The notes under the pieces are model-generated. The model saw only the letters and a list, made by a program, of their open reading frames with translations. It had not been told where the DNA came from and searched no databases. Below are positions 42,861 through 51,296 of a stretch of 51,296 nt of DNA, one piece after another. This DNA is from JBPEWY01 sp052032225 (GTDB taxonomy: Bacteria > Bacteroidota > Bacteroidia > Flavobacteriales > Flavobacteriaceae). The position numbers were made by a program, and so were the translations under genes. The stretch's first letter is position 1, and each line of letters starts with the position of its first letter. The DNA is taken from the NCBI GenBank assembly GCA_052032225.1, contig JBPEWY010000078.1, positions 1-51,296 of the forward strand. Reading direction: 5' to 3'.

Positions 42861-45383
42861 TTAATTATTTGATTCGACACTATCATTATCAAGAGCTGTG
42901 CCAGGATCGTTTACTTCTATCTCATTTATATCTTTTACATCATCTTCATTACGCATTACCTTAGCTACAGCAGCTATAGAATCATCATCTTTTAAATTGA
43001 TTAACTTAACTCCTTGAGTGGCTCTACCCATTACTCGTAAATCTTCTACAGACATTCTAATGGTTAAACCAGATTTGTTAATAATCATTAAATCGTCTGA
43101 GTCTGATACGTTTTTAATTGCCACTAACTCTCCGGTTTTATCGGTTATAGAGATAGTTTTAACGCCTTTACCACCTCGGTTTGTAATTCTGTAATCATCT
43201 AATTTTGAACGTTTTCCGTATCCGTTTTCAGAAACCACTAAAATATCATCCTCAAAATTATTTACAGAAACCATGCCTATAACTTCATCGTTTTCATGCG
43301 CCAGGGTTATACCTCTAACTCCTGATGCGTTCCTGCCCATAGGTCTGGTTTTACTTTCTTCGAACCTAATGGCTTTTCCTGATTTTACAGCCAATAAAAT
43401 TTGACTGTTACCGGTAGTTAGTTTAGCTTCTAAAAGCTCATCGCCATCTTTAATTGTAATGGCATTTATACCATTTTGGCGCGGACGTGAATACTGCTCT
43501 AACGGAGTTTTCTTAACAGTACCCTTTTTAGTTGCCATTATTACATAGTGGCTGTTTATGTACTCTTGGTCTTTAAGGTCTTGTGTGCAAATAAATGCCT
43601 TAACCTTATCGTCCGGTTCAATATTTATAAGGTTTTGTATGGCTCGTCCTTTAGATGTTTTGCTTCCTTCAGGGATTTCAAAAACACGCATCCAGAAACA
43701 TTTTCCTTTTTGCGTGAAGAAAAGCATATATTGGTGGTTTGTTCCCACAAACAAATGCTCAAGGAAATCTTCGTTTCTGGTAGAAGAGCCTTTTTGCCCA
43801 ACTCCTCCTCTATTTTGAGTTTTGTACTCTGTAAGTGGTGTTCTTTTAATGTAACCAGCATGAGAAATGGTAATTACCACCTGCTCATCCGGAATCATAT
43901 CTTCAATGCTTAAATCGCCTCCGGCATACTCTATAGCAGAGCGTCTTTCATCACCATACTTATCTTTAATTTCAAGAAGCTCTTGTTTTATAATTTCCAT
44001 TCTACGCTCTTTACGAGCTAAGATATCTTTTAAGTCTTCTATGGTTTTAATTAACTCTTCGTATTCTGCTCTTAATTTATCTTGCTCTAAGCCGGTTAAC
44101 TGGCGTAAGCGCATTTCTACAATGGCTTTCGCCTGAATTTCTGTCAGCTCAAAGCGCGTAACTAGTTTTTGACGAGCTTCGTCTGCATTAGATGATGATC
44201 TGATTAAGGCAATTACTTCGTCTATATTATCTGAAGCAATTATTAATCCTTCTAAAATATGGGCTCTTTCTTCGGCCTTTCTTAACTCATACTTTGTACG
44301 TCTAACAACCACATCATGACGGTGGTCTACAAAGTGATGAATCATGTCTTTAAGGTTAAGAAGCTGAGGCCTACCATTAACAAGCGCAATATTATTTACG
44401 CTAAATGAAGATTGTAAAGCAGTATATTTATATAAAGTATTAAGTACAATGTTTGGTATAGCATCGCGCTTAAGCACATATACAATGCGCATTCCGTTAC
44501 GATCTGATTCATCTCTGATGGTAGCAATTCCGTCAATTTTCTTATCGTTAATTAAGTCGGCAGTCTTTTTAATCATGTCTGCCTTGTTAACTTGATACGG
44601 AATTTCTGTTACTACAATGCACTCTCTACCCTGAACTTCCTCGAAGGTAGCTTTACCTCTTATTACAATTCTTCCTCTACCGGTTTTAAATGCTTCTCTA
44701 ACTCCGTCATAACCATAAATTATACCTCCGGTAGGGAAATCTGGAGCCTTAACGTGCTCCATCAATTCATCTATTTCTATATCGTGGTTATCTATATAAG
44801 CAACAATACCATCTATTACTTCAGATAGGTTGTGAGGTGGCATATTTGTTGCCATACCAACAGCAATACCAGAAGCTCCGTTAACTAATAAATTAGGTAC
44901 ACGGGTTGGCAGTACTGTAGGTTCTTGAAGAGAGTCGTCAAAATTTAACTGATGGTCTACCGTTTCCTTCTCAATGTCGGCCAGCATATCTTCAGATATT
45001 TTACGCATTCTGGCCTCGGTATAACGCATTGCTGCCGGGCTGTCTCCATCTACAGAGCCAAAGTTTCCTTGCCCGTCTACTAACATATAGCGAAGGCTCC
45101 ATTCTTGAGCCATACGTACCATAGTATCATATACAGAAGTGTCTCCGTGCGGATGGTATTTACCCAACACCTCACCTACTATTCTTGCTGACTTTTTGTA
45201 GGGTCTGTTACTTAAAACCCCAAGTTCGTACATACCATATAAAACTCTTCTGTGAACCGGTTTTAAACCATCTCTCACATCGGGTAATGCACGTGACACA
45301 ATGACCGACATTGAATAATCAATGTAGGCCGATTTCATTTCATCTTCAATGTTAATAGGAATAAGTTTTTCTCCTTCTGCCAT
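42861..45383 (-). CDS. gyrA: DNA gyrase subunit A
   Basis: 840 residues. The breakage-reunion domain has the catalytic tyrosine in AAMRYTEARM. The quinolone-determining region reads GKYHPHGDTSVYDTMVRMAQ, with Thr at the position that is Ser83 in Escherichia coli and the Asp of position 87 kept. The C-terminal beta-pinwheel (about 510-810) repeats TRPMGRNASGVRG-like blades; GyrA-box-like sequences are QNRGGVGQKG and NRGGKGV. With GyrB it introduces negative supercoils. Thr is common at this position in many wild types, so it is no sign of resistance. Upstream there are 262 bases of non-coding DNA shared with clpC. Confidence 0.97.
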   Translation of the reverse strand: MAEGEKLIPINIEDEMKSAYIDYSMSVIVSRALPDVRDGLKPVHRRVLYGMYELGVLSNRPYKKSARIVGEVLGKYHPHGDTSVYDTMVRMAQEWSLRYMLVDGQGNFGSVDGDSPAAMRYTEARMRKISEDMLADIEKETVDHQLNFDDSLQEPTVLPTRVPNLLVNGASGIAVGMATNMPPHNLSEVIDGIVAYIDNHDIEIDELMEHVKAPDFPTGGIIYGYDGVREAFKTGRGRIVIRGKATFEEVQGRECIVVTEIPYQVNKADMIKKTADLINDKKIDGIATIRDESDRNGMRIVYVLKRDAIPNIVLNTLYKYTALQSSFSVNNIALVNGRPQLLNLKDMIHHFVDHRHDVVVRRTKYELRKAEERAHILEGLIIASDNIDEVIALIRSSSNADEARQKLVTRFELTEIQAKAIVEMRLRQLTGLEQDKLRAEYEELIKTIEDLKDILARKERRMEIIKQELLEIKDKYGDERRSAIEYAGGDLSIEDMIPDEQVVITISHAGYIKRTPLTEYKTQNRGGVGQKGSSTRNEDFLEHLFVGTNHQYMLFFTQKGKCFWMRVFEIPEGSKTSKGRAIQNLINIEPDDKVKAFICTQDLKDQEYINSHYVIMATKKGTVKKTPLEQYSRPRQNGINAITIKDGDELLEAKLTTGNSQILLAVKSGKAIRFEESKTRPMGRNASGVRGITLAHENDEVIGMVSVNNFEDDILVVSENGYGKRSKLDDYRITNRGGKGVKTISITDKTGELVAIKNVSDSDDLMIINKSGLTIRMSVEDLRVMGRATQGVKLINLKDDDSIAAVAKVMRNEDDVKDINEIEVNDPGTALDNDSVESNN

Positions 45384-45645
45384 ACGAATCTTTTTTAAAA
45401 AAAGTTTTGTTTACAAATCGAGCCAATATACGCATTTTATCAGCTTTTAAAAGCTATTTTAACTCAAAAATTTAACCATTTTATCAACATATTTTATTTA
45501 CTTTTTCGTTAATAAATAGAATGTTAATTTTTTTGAAAATGACGTTTTTTTTTGTCTATTAGCTACAGTTAGTCGAATTCGGGTATGGTTTTTGTCTAAC
45601 TAGTTGTAGTTTTAGTATTTTTAATAGCAGAAAGGAGTATTATTT
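45384..45645. other. Divergent intergenic region between gyrA and clpC
   Basis: The longest gene-free stretch in the window, 262 bases, AT-rich. It must contain promoters for both gyrA and clpC, but I see no convincing TAnnTTTG box with a partner TTG. A 14-base palindrome AGCTTTTAAAAGCT lies at 45442-45455. No CIRCE-like (TTAGCACTC) or other heat-shock operator is visible. The last bases carry the clpC Shine-Dalgarno. Confidence 0.7.
45629..45637 (+). promoter_or_regulatory. Strong Shine-Dalgarno of clpC
   Basis: AGAAAGGAG, 8 bases before the clpC ATG, an almost perfect anti-16S match. Such sites are rare in Bacteroidetes, and I see none comparable at the other genes of this window. Confidence 0.75.
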
Positions 45646-48192
45646 ATGGATGATAATTTTTCACCAAGAGTAAAAGACGTTATAGCCTACAGTAAAGAAG
45701 AAGCTTTACGGCTGGGCCACGACTTTATTGGCACCGAACATTTAATGCTTGGCCTGCTAAGAGATGGTAATGGCAAAGCCATTAACATTTTAAATGCTCT
45801 GGATGTAGATTTAGACACTTTACGTAGAAAAGTTGAAATATTAAGCCCGGCAAACCCTAATGTTGGCGCTATTGCAAACACAAAAAAGAACCTACATTTA
45901 ACCAGACAAGCAGAACGAGCCCTTAAAACAACTTTTTTAGAAGCTAAGCTTTTTCAAAGCTCTTCTATTAATACAGCGCATTTATTGCTTTGTATTTTAA
46001 GAAATGAAAACGACCCCACAACCAAATTACTTAACAAACTTAAAGTAGATTACGACGCTGTGAAGGAACAATTTAAATCTATGATAACTAACGAAGACGA
46101 CTTTATAGAACCTCCAACTGCAGAATCATTCTCAGATGATCCTGATACGGGAGACGAAAGTCGTGAAAACCCCTTTGGTAGCTCTAGCAGCAAACCTGCC
46201 AGAAAATCTAAAACTCCGGTTTTAGACAATTTTGGTAGAGATTTAACTCAACTAGCCGAAGAAGGAAAGTTAGATCCCGTAGTAGGTAGAGAAAAAGAAA
46301 TTGAGCGCGTTTCGCAAATATTAAGCCGTAGAAAGAAAAACAACCCGTTATTAATTGGTGAACCAGGTGTGGGTAAAAGCGCTATTGCTGAAGGTTTAGC
46401 ACTTAGAATTGTAAAGAAAAAAGTTTCTAGAATTCTTTACGGTAAGCGTGTTGTAACTTTAGATTTAGCTTCTTTAGTAGCTGGCACAAAATATAGAGGT
46501 CAGTTTGAAGAGCGCATGAAAGCCGTAATGAACGAGCTCGAAAAAAATGACGATATTATTTTATTCATAGACGAGATTCATACTATTGTTGGTGCCGGTG
46601 GTGCTACCGGAAGTTTAGACGCCTCTAACATGTTTAAACCGGCCTTAGCACGTGGCGAAATACAATGTATTGGCGCAACAACATTAGATGAGTACAGACA
46701 GTATATTGAAAAAGACGGTGCTTTAGAGCGTAGATTTCAAAAAGTAATGGTAGAACCTACTACCATAGAAGAAACAATAGAGATATTACATAACATAAAA
46801 GAAAAGTACGAAGAGCACCACAATGTAGATTACACAGACCAAGCTATTGAAGCCTGTGTAAAACTAACAAACCGTTATATTACCGATAGATTTTTGCCTG
46901 ATAAAGCGATAGATGCTTTAGACGAAGCAGGTTCTAGAGTGCACATTACCAATATGGAAGTGCCAAAACAAATTTTAGAACTAGAAAAACAATTAGAAGA
47001 AGTTAGAGAGCTAAAAAATTCGGTAGTTAAAAAGCAAAAGTACGAAGAGGCTGCTAAGCTAAGAGACGATGAAAAACGAATTGAAAAAGATTTAGCTACA
47101 GCACAAGAAAAATGGGAAGAAGAAAGTAAGCTCCATAGAGAAATTGTTTCTGAAGAGAATGTTGCAGAAGTAGTTTCTATGATGAGCGGTATTCCAGTTA
47201 CCAAAATAGCACAAACAGAAAGTAATAAACTGGCAAATCTACCGGATTTAATTAAAGGTAAAGTTATTGGTCAGGATGAAGCGGTAGAAAAAGTTTCTAA
47301 AGCCATTCAACGTAACCGTGCCGGTTTAAAAGATCCTAATAAACCCATTGGCTCATTCATTTTCTTAGGGCAAACCGGTGTTGGAAAAACACAATTAGCC
47401 AAAGTATTAGCCAGAGAGCTGTTTGACTCAGAAGATGCTTTGGTTAGAATAGATATGAGTGAATACATGGAGAAGTTTGCTGTTTCCAGATTAATAGGAG
47501 CTCCTCCGGGCTATGTTGGTTACGAAGAAGGCGGACAGCTAACAGAAAAAGTTAGAAGAAAACCTTATGCCGTTATATTGCTCGATGAAGTAGAAAAAGC
47601 CCATCCTGATGTGTTTAACATGTTACTTCAGGTGTTAGATGATGGTTATTTAACCGATAGCCTTGGCAGAAAAATAGACTTTAGGAATACCATTATAATA
47701 ATGACATCTAATATTGGTGCAAGACAACTTAAAGACTTTGGTCAAGGAGTTGGTTTTGGTACAGCTGCTAAAAAAGCACAAGCAGCAGATCACCAAAAAA
47801 GCGTTATAGAAAATGCACTTAAAAAAGCTTTTGCTCCAGAGTTTTTAAACCGTATTGATGATGTGATTGTGTTTAATCCTTTAGAGCGAGAACATATTCA
47901 TAAAATTATTGACATTGAGTTAGAAAAGTTATTTGCTCGCATTAAAGACATAGGCTATAACTTAACACTTAGTGATAAAGCTAAAGATTACATAGCCGAA
48001 AAAGGATTTGATAAACAATATGGTGCTCGTCCGCTTAAAAGAGCAATCCAAAAATACATTGAAGATGCATTAGCCGAAGAAATTGTAAATGCAAAACTTG
48101 AAGAAGGCGATAGTATTTTTATGGATTTAGATGAAAAAGCCGATGAGCTTACAATAGATATCCAAAAAGCCGGTAAAAAAACCGAATCGTAA
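45646..48192 (+). CDS. clpC: ClpC-type AAA+ chaperone of the Clp protease
   Basis: 848 residues. An N-terminal Clp_N repeat pair (about 1-145), an AAA1 domain with GEPGVGKSA and FIDEIH, a UVR-like helix (KYEEAAKLRDDEKR) in the middle, an AAA2 domain with GQTGVGKTQ and LLDEVEKAHPDV, and a C-terminal small domain. The Walker A of AAA2 reads GQTGVGKT where GPTGVGKT is usual. The DFGQGVGFG segment carries the VGF-type loop that docks ClpP, so this is a proteolytic and not a ClpB-type chaperone. The UVR region also supports ClpC. Translation start is fixed by a strong Shine-Dalgarno; a hairpin terminator follows. Confidence 0.96.
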   Translation: MDDNFSPRVKDVIAYSKEEALRLGHDFIGTEHLMLGLLRDGNGKAINILNALDVDLDTLRRKVEILSPANPNVGAIANTKKNLHLTRQAERALKTTFLEAKLFQSSSINTAHLLLCILRNENDPTTKLLNKLKVDYDAVKEQFKSMITNEDDFIEPPTAESFSDDPDTGDESRENPFGSSSSKPARKSKTPVLDNFGRDLTQLAEEGKLDPVVGREKEIERVSQILSRRKKNNPLLIGEPGVGKSAIAEGLALRIVKKKVSRILYGKRVVTLDLASLVAGTKYRGQFEERMKAVMNELEKNDDIILFIDEIHTIVGAGGATGSLDASNMFKPALARGEIQCIGATTLDEYRQYIEKDGALERRFQKVMVEPTTIEETIEILHNIKEKYEEHHNVDYTDQAIEACVKLTNRYITDRFLPDKAIDALDEAGSRVHITNMEVPKQILELEKQLEEVRELKNSVVKKQKYEEAAKLRDDEKRIEKDLATAQEKWEEESKLHREIVSEENVAEVVSMMSGIPVTKIAQTESNKLANLPDLIKGKVIGQDEAVEKVSKAIQRNRAGLKDPNKPIGSFIFLGQTGVGKTQLAKVLARELFDSEDALVRIDMSEYMEKFAVSRLIGAPPGYVGYEEGGQLTEKVRRKPYAVILLDEVEKAHPDVFNMLLQVLDDGYLTDSLGRKIDFRNTIIIMTSNIGARQLKDFGQGVGFGTAAKKAQAADHQKSVIENALKKAFAPEFLNRIDDVIVFNPLEREHIHKIIDIELEKLFARIKDIGYNLTLSDKAKDYIAEKGFDKQYGARPLKRAIQKYIEDALAEEIVNAKLEEGDSIFMDLDEKADELTIDIQKAGKKTES

Positions 48193-48209
48193 ATACTAAC
48201 ATTTAGTTT

Positions 48210-48239
48210 AAAAAGGGCGATTTAAAATCGCCCTTTTTT
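48210..48239 (+). terminator. Terminator after clpC
   Basis: Arms GGGCGAT and ATCGCCC around a short TTAAA loop, flanked by A and T runs on both sides, 18-47 bases after the clpC stop. Confidence 0.85.
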
Positions 48240-48349
48240 ATTTAGTAAAATTTAAACTTTAAAAAACTTGCTAATTTTTTTATTCTAAATTAACATACAA
48301 ACCTAATTGTTTTCTACTTTCGTGGTGCAATTAAGAATTTTATAGTTTC

Positions 48350-49720
48350 ATGCTTCAAAACAAAATAATTGTTGGAAGTGAAGAATGGGTTTCGTTACCC
48401 GAATTACACATTCCTGCCATAAAAGTTCGAGTAGATAGCGGTGCTAAAACCTCTGCGCTACATGCTGTAAACATTCAGCCTTTTCAGAAAAACAATGAAA
48501 CTTGGGTTAGTTTTGATGTGTACCCAATTCAGAATAACGGGAAAAAAGCAATCAGATGCGAAGCCCCCGTTATAGATAAACGAATTATAAAAAGCTCTAC
48601 CGGAAACAAGGAAAACAGATACATAATAAAAACTACTCTTAAACTAAATGAGCTTACCACAGATATAGAAATCTCATTAACCAATAGAGATTCTATGGGG
48701 TACAGAATGCTTTTGGGTAGAGAGGCAATGGTAGGAAAAATGCTGGTAGACCCCGAAAGTAGTTTTTTACAAGGTAGTTTTTCTGACGAAGAAATAGACA
48801 GTAAATACAAATTAAAACCTACCAAAAAACAAGGGTTAAAAATTGGTGTTTTAGCCAGTAATCCGGAATTATATAGTAATAAAAGAATTATAGAAGCCGG
48901 AGAACGTTTAGGACACGATATGCACTTTTTTAATATAAAACAGTGCTACATGAAGTTAGATGCCGTAACTCCAGAAATACATTACAGAGGCGGCAAAATT
49001 CTTAACGATTTAGATGCCGTAATACCCAGAATTAGACCAAGCATGACGTTTTATGGCTGTGCCCTTACACGTTTGTTTGAATCGTTAAATGTATACTGTT
49101 TAAATAATGCGCAAGCCATCGGGCAATCTAGAGACAAGCTTTTTTCATTACAGTTGCTTTTAAATCACGGTATTAAAATACCAACAACCGGTTTTGCCAA
49201 TTCTCCATTAGACACCAATGATTTAATAAAAATGGTTGGTGGCTCTCCTTTAATAGTAAAATTATTAGAAGGAACACAAGGTAAAGGTGTTGTTTTAGCA
49301 GAAACCAAAAAAGCAGCAGAGAGTGTTATAAATGCTTTTAAAAGTTTAAATGCCAACATTTTGGTTCAAGAATTTATTAAAGAAGCCAACGGTAAAGACA
49401 TTAGGTGTTTTGTGATAAACGGTAAAGTAGTAGCTGCAATGCAACGACAAGCGCCTCCGGGAGAGTTTAGAGCAAATATACATTTAGGTGGTACAGCATC
49501 TGTAATTAAAATAACCAAAGAAGAGCGAAAAGTTGCCGTTATGGCAGCCAAAGCTATGGGATTGCAAGTTGCTGGTGTAGATATTATCAGATCAGATAAA
49601 GGTCCGCTTTTACTCGAAGTAAACTCCTCTCCGGGGTTAGAAGGAATTGAACGTGCTACACAAAAAGATATTGCAGAGCTTATGATTAAAGCCATTGAGA
49701 AAAAATTAAATTGGTCTTAA
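48350..49720 (+). CDS. RimB-like retropepsin protease fused to RimK ATP-grasp ligase
   Basis: 456 residues, two domains. Residues about 1-150 form a RimB/LysX-type aspartic protease domain, with the DSGAKTSALHA motif and a later LGREAMVGKMLVD. Residues about 160-456 are a RimK-type ATP-grasp ligase, with LKIGVLASNPELYSNKRIIEAG, PRIRPSMTFYG, KLLEGTQGKGVVLAE and LLEVNSSPGLEGIE. RimK adds glutamate to ribosomal protein S6 in Escherichia coli, and RimB trims such tails. The fusion in one chain would give opposing activities. It lies after the clpC terminator, and the small-protein cluster follows on the same strand after 94 bases. Confidence 0.9.
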   Translation: MLQNKIIVGSEEWVSLPELHIPAIKVRVDSGAKTSALHAVNIQPFQKNNETWVSFDVYPIQNNGKKAIRCEAPVIDKRIIKSSTGNKENRYIIKTTLKLNELTTDIEISLTNRDSMGYRMLLGREAMVGKMLVDPESSFLQGSFSDEEIDSKYKLKPTKKQGLKIGVLASNPELYSNKRIIEAGERLGHDMHFFNIKQCYMKLDAVTPEIHYRGGKILNDLDAVIPRIRPSMTFYGCALTRLFESLNVYCLNNAQAIGQSRDKLFSLQLLLNHGIKIPTTGFANSPLDTNDLIKMVGGSPLIVKLLEGTQGKGVVLAETKKAAESVINAFKSLNANILVQEFIKEANGKDIRCFVINGKVVAAMQRQAPPGEFRANIHLGGTASVIKITKEERKVAVMAAKAMGLQVAGVDIIRSDKGPLLLEVNSSPGLEGIERATQKDIAELMIKAIEKKLNWS

Positions 49721-49814
49721 TTATTGTTAAAAAAGGTATTGCAAACTATAAAACTGCCGTTAATCTAATTTTTTTCAGCAAGGTAGCTTTTAGTAGTATT
49801 TTTAATTTACGTTA

Positions 49815-50228
49815 ATGAACACTATTAAAATGATGCAAGTTGCTGCTTCACATGGTAATGGAGTAGTAAAAACCTATACGCTTGATATTGGCAAAGTAAC
49901 TGTTTATGATAACTACATGGTTGCCATTTTAAACGAAGGTATTACGCTAACTCTAGAACGTGCTTTTGAGCTCGTAGGCATATCTGAAATCCACTTTAGA
50001 TATAGACCATTTGTGTACATTACTATTAGAAAAAATTCGTACGCTGTAGATCCCACTTTATACACTCAAATATTTTTATTAGAAAATTTAAAAGGCATTG
50101 CCATTGTCTCAGATAAAGAAGTAGATGCCCACAATATCATTATTGAAAAACACTTTTTTAAAAAGCCAATGACACTTCATAAAACTTTACATGAAGCAGT
50201 GTCTTGGGCACAAAGCCTCTTAAACTAA
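49815..50228 (+). CDS. Small conserved protein, paralog 1 of 3
   Basis: 137 residues, no signal peptide. It shares with the two following genes a core of N-E-G-I (residues about 39-42), a strand of form Y/I-T-I-R-K-N-S-Y-A-V-D-P, and an A-I-V-S strand, followed by a C-terminal H/E-A-x-x-W helix. The alternation of strands and helices and the final helix suggest a STAS/SpoIIAA-like fold; this is inference. It is the most diverged of the three and has an N-terminal extension of about 18 residues. I do not recognise the family. Confidence 0.82.
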   Translation: MNTIKMMQVAASHGNGVVKTYTLDIGKVTVYDNYMVAILNEGITLTLERAFELVGISEIHFRYRPFVYITIRKNSYAVDPTLYTQIFLLENLKGIAIVSDKEVDAHNIIIEKHFFKKPMTLHKTLHEAVSWAQSLLN

Positions 50229-50350
50229 CCTACATTCTTTTTACATTCACAACACTTTATTGCTTGTTCACATCATTTATTTTTTAACCAACATACTAAA
50301 TTGTATTTTGTGTTTAGTTAAACAAAAACACTATAATACCCTTTTAAACT

Positions 50351-50734
50351 ATGGTAGCAAAATATGAATTTGATTTCGGTACAATGTTTATTTTTGAACA
50401 CTTTGCCATGGGTATTATGAATGAAGGCGTAGCGCTTCGTAAAGAAGAAAATCAAAAACTATTAGAAGTTTCAAGAAAACATTTTAGCGATAGACCCTAT
50501 GGTTATATTTCGTACAGAATTCATTCATATTCTGTAGATCCTCATGTTTACATAGATACAGCACAAGAAACTAATCTTGTAGCTATTGCTGTGGTTTCAG
50601 AAAATCCACTTAATAAGTTAAGTTTAGAAGTAGAAAAACTTTTTTGGGAGCGAGAGTTTGAACATTTTATTGATGTAGAAGACGCACAACTTTGGATAGA
50701 AGAAAAAGTTAAATTGCTGAGTAAAAGCGCATAA
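50351..50734 (+). CDS. Small conserved protein, paralog 2 of 3
   Basis: 127 residues, soluble. The core is EHFAMGIMNEGVAL, then RPYGYISYRIHSYSVDP, then AIAVVSENPLN, then a C-terminal FIDVEDAQLWIEEKV helix. By eye it is over half identical to paralog 3, and less so to paralog 1. A 122-base AT-rich gap precedes it, with only a weak promoter-like sequence. Function unknown; SpoIIAA-like fold inferred. The family has no conserved Ser/Thr that I can identify as a phosphorylation site. Confidence 0.85.
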   Translation: MVAKYEFDFGTMFIFEHFAMGIMNEGVALRKEENQKLLEVSRKHFSDRPYGYISYRIHSYSVDPHVYIDTAQETNLVAIAVVSENPLNKLSLEVEKLFWEREFEHFIDVEDAQLWIEEKVKLLSKSA

Positions 50735-50760
50735 CGTTTTATAGATTGCTTTAAAATTAT

Positions 50761-50768
50761 TAAATTTG
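50761..50768 (+). promoter_or_regulatory. Possible -7 box for paralog 3
   Basis: TAAATTTG fits TAnnTTTG. A TTTT element ends 20 bases upstream (50737-50740), one base off TTTG. The start site would be near 50775, leaving under 20 bases before the second candidate start codon (50794). Confidence 0.4.
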
Positions 50769-50781
50769 CGCCCTTAAATTA

Positions 50782-51192
50782 ATGCCCCAAAGTATGAATG
50801 CGTTACACGAACATGAATTGCCTTTTGGAACGCTCTACTTTTTTGAGCATTTTGCAATTGGCGTAATGAACGAAGGAATTACTCTTAGCGAAGAAGAAAA
50901 CAACACACTTTTAGACCTTTGCCGAGAACATTTTGCAGGAAAACCTTATGGTTACATTTCGTACAGAATTAATTCGTATTCTGTAAATCCAACAATTTAT
51001 AATGCTTTCTCTGAAGAAGACAGACGAACTTTTATTGCTTTTGCTGTAGTATCTAAAAATCCTTTAAATGAGCTTACCGCAAAAACAGAAAAGCTGTTCT
51101 TTAAAAACTTTTTTAAACAATTTAATACAATAGAAGAAGCAGAAGCTTGGGTTTCAGAAAAAGTAATTACTGCTAAAAGCCAATCGGCTTAG
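50782..51192 (+). CDS. Small conserved protein, paralog 3 of 3
   Basis: 136 residues from ATG 50782, or 132 from ATG 50794 (MNALHEHELPFG). The second start aligns better with paralog 2 and fits the nearby -7 box, which would otherwise leave a leader of only a few bases. The core is EHFAIGVMNEGITL, KPYGYISYRINSYSVNP, AFAVVSKNPLNE and EEAEAWVSEKV. It differs from paralog 2 by an insertion (AFSEEDRR) between the second and third strands. Unknown function. It is convergent with the partial gene at the window end. Confidence 0.85.
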   Translation: MPQSMNALHEHELPFGTLYFFEHFAIGVMNEGITLSEEENNTLLDLCREHFAGKPYGYISYRINSYSVNPTIYNAFSEEDRRTFIAFAVVSKNPLNELTAKTEKLFFKNFFKQFNTIEEAEAWVSEKVITAKSQSA

Positions 51193-51203
51193 TTTACTTT
51201 GTA

Positions 51204-51296
51204 TTACCTTTTTGGCTCCTCTATAGGTAGCTTTTTTATAAAGCTAATGGCATTTTCTATGTCATCATGCAAAACTCTGTCTTTATCTATAAAAGG
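51204..51296 (-). CDS. Unidentified protein, C-terminal 30 residues only
   Basis: The frame is open from the window edge to a TAA at 51204 (minus strand), giving 30 residues that end LPIEEPKR. The stop is 11 bases from the convergent paralog 3, a typical convergent spacing, so it is more likely coding than chance. Too short to name. Confidence 0.45.
   Translation of the reverse strand, partial: PFIDKDRVLHDDIENAISFIKKLPIEEPKR

Noticed and set aside
43548..44136. Several open frames inside gyrA on the other strand
   Set aside because: Shadow frames of a fully conserved gene; their low-complexity Ser/Leu/Phe-rich content is what the antisense of a coding frame gives.
42861..45383. Quinolone-resistance mutation in gyrA (Thr at the Ser83 position)
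   Set aside because: Thr is a common wild-type residue there in many lineages; no comparison possible here.
45442..45455. Palindrome AGCTTTTAAAAGCT as an operator
   Set aside because: Single AT-rich copy in an AT-rich region; not repeated elsewhere that I can see.
1..51296. Mobile elements, prophage, CRISPR arrays, restriction or anti-phage systems
   Set aside because: No transposase, integrase, terminal repeat, repeat-spacer pattern or known defence domain was found on either strand.

Overview
The window is a stretch of a low-GC chromosome from a member of the Bacteroidota, almost certainly family Flavobacteriaceae. The reasons are the gene repertoire (bacillithiol gene bshA, a flavobacterial TamB, a GH3/beta-lactamase fusion, a DUF4159 protein, a RimB-RimK fusion and a THUMP-like methyltransferase), the near absence of Shine-Dalgarno sequences, several TTG starts, and promoter boxes of the Bacteroidetes form TTG-N(about 20)-TAnnTTTG. 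There is no rRNA, insertion sequence, prophage, integrase or CRISPR array in view. Species cannot be fixed from the sequence alone.

Region 1 (1-10123) is the end of a surface-glycan locus. Five rightward genes (a CapK-like adenylating enzyme cut by the window edge, two paralogous PglC-type phosphoglycosyl transferases with a PurN-like formyltransferase between them, and a 703-residue ATP-grasp/FemAB-like fusion) meet head-on, 2 bases apart, with four leftward genes (a second CapK paralog, an SGNH protein, an MBOAT O-acyltransferase and a NodU/TobZ-type O-carbamoyltransferase). Apart from the two initiating transferases, these enzymes look like glycan decorators: formyl, acyl, carbamoyl, and probably amino-acid or CoA-thioester-derived groups. 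This is the accessory part of the window and the best candidate for an undescribed system.

Region 2 (10329-19840, leftward) is envelope and redox housekeeping: an amidase with a SPOR domain, an MCE/MlaD protein, a membrane FeS protein, a HAD phosphatase, an HdrD-like CCG protein, a small conserved protein often misnamed an ABC ATPase, then a terminator, then a GH3/beta-lactamase recycling enzyme and bshA. Region 3 (19832-26022) has lptD and ridA rightward, then an N-acetylglucosamine-kinase-like gene, gapA and pfkA leftward. Region 4 (26182-36930) has tamB leftward and, divergent from it, tsaD, a secreted protein, and an rsmE-DUF4159-AI-2E-methyltransferase operon, closed by a convergent VanX-like lipoprotein.

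Region 5 (37016-37363) is a compact tRNA-Ser/Pro/Arg operon with its own promoter and terminator. Region 6 (37406-49720) is core: a PgpH-type phosphodiesterase, a thiolase, an NlpC/P60 protein whose catalytic cysteine is replaced by alanine, a TPR protein with gyrA, clpC (with a rare strong Shine-Dalgarno) and rimB-rimK. Region 7 (49815-51192) holds three tandem paralogs of a small unnamed, possibly STAS-like, family. The last bases hold the 3' end of an unidentified leftward gene.

No gene-free stretch exceeds 300 bases; the longest are 45384-45645 and 10124-10328, both described below.
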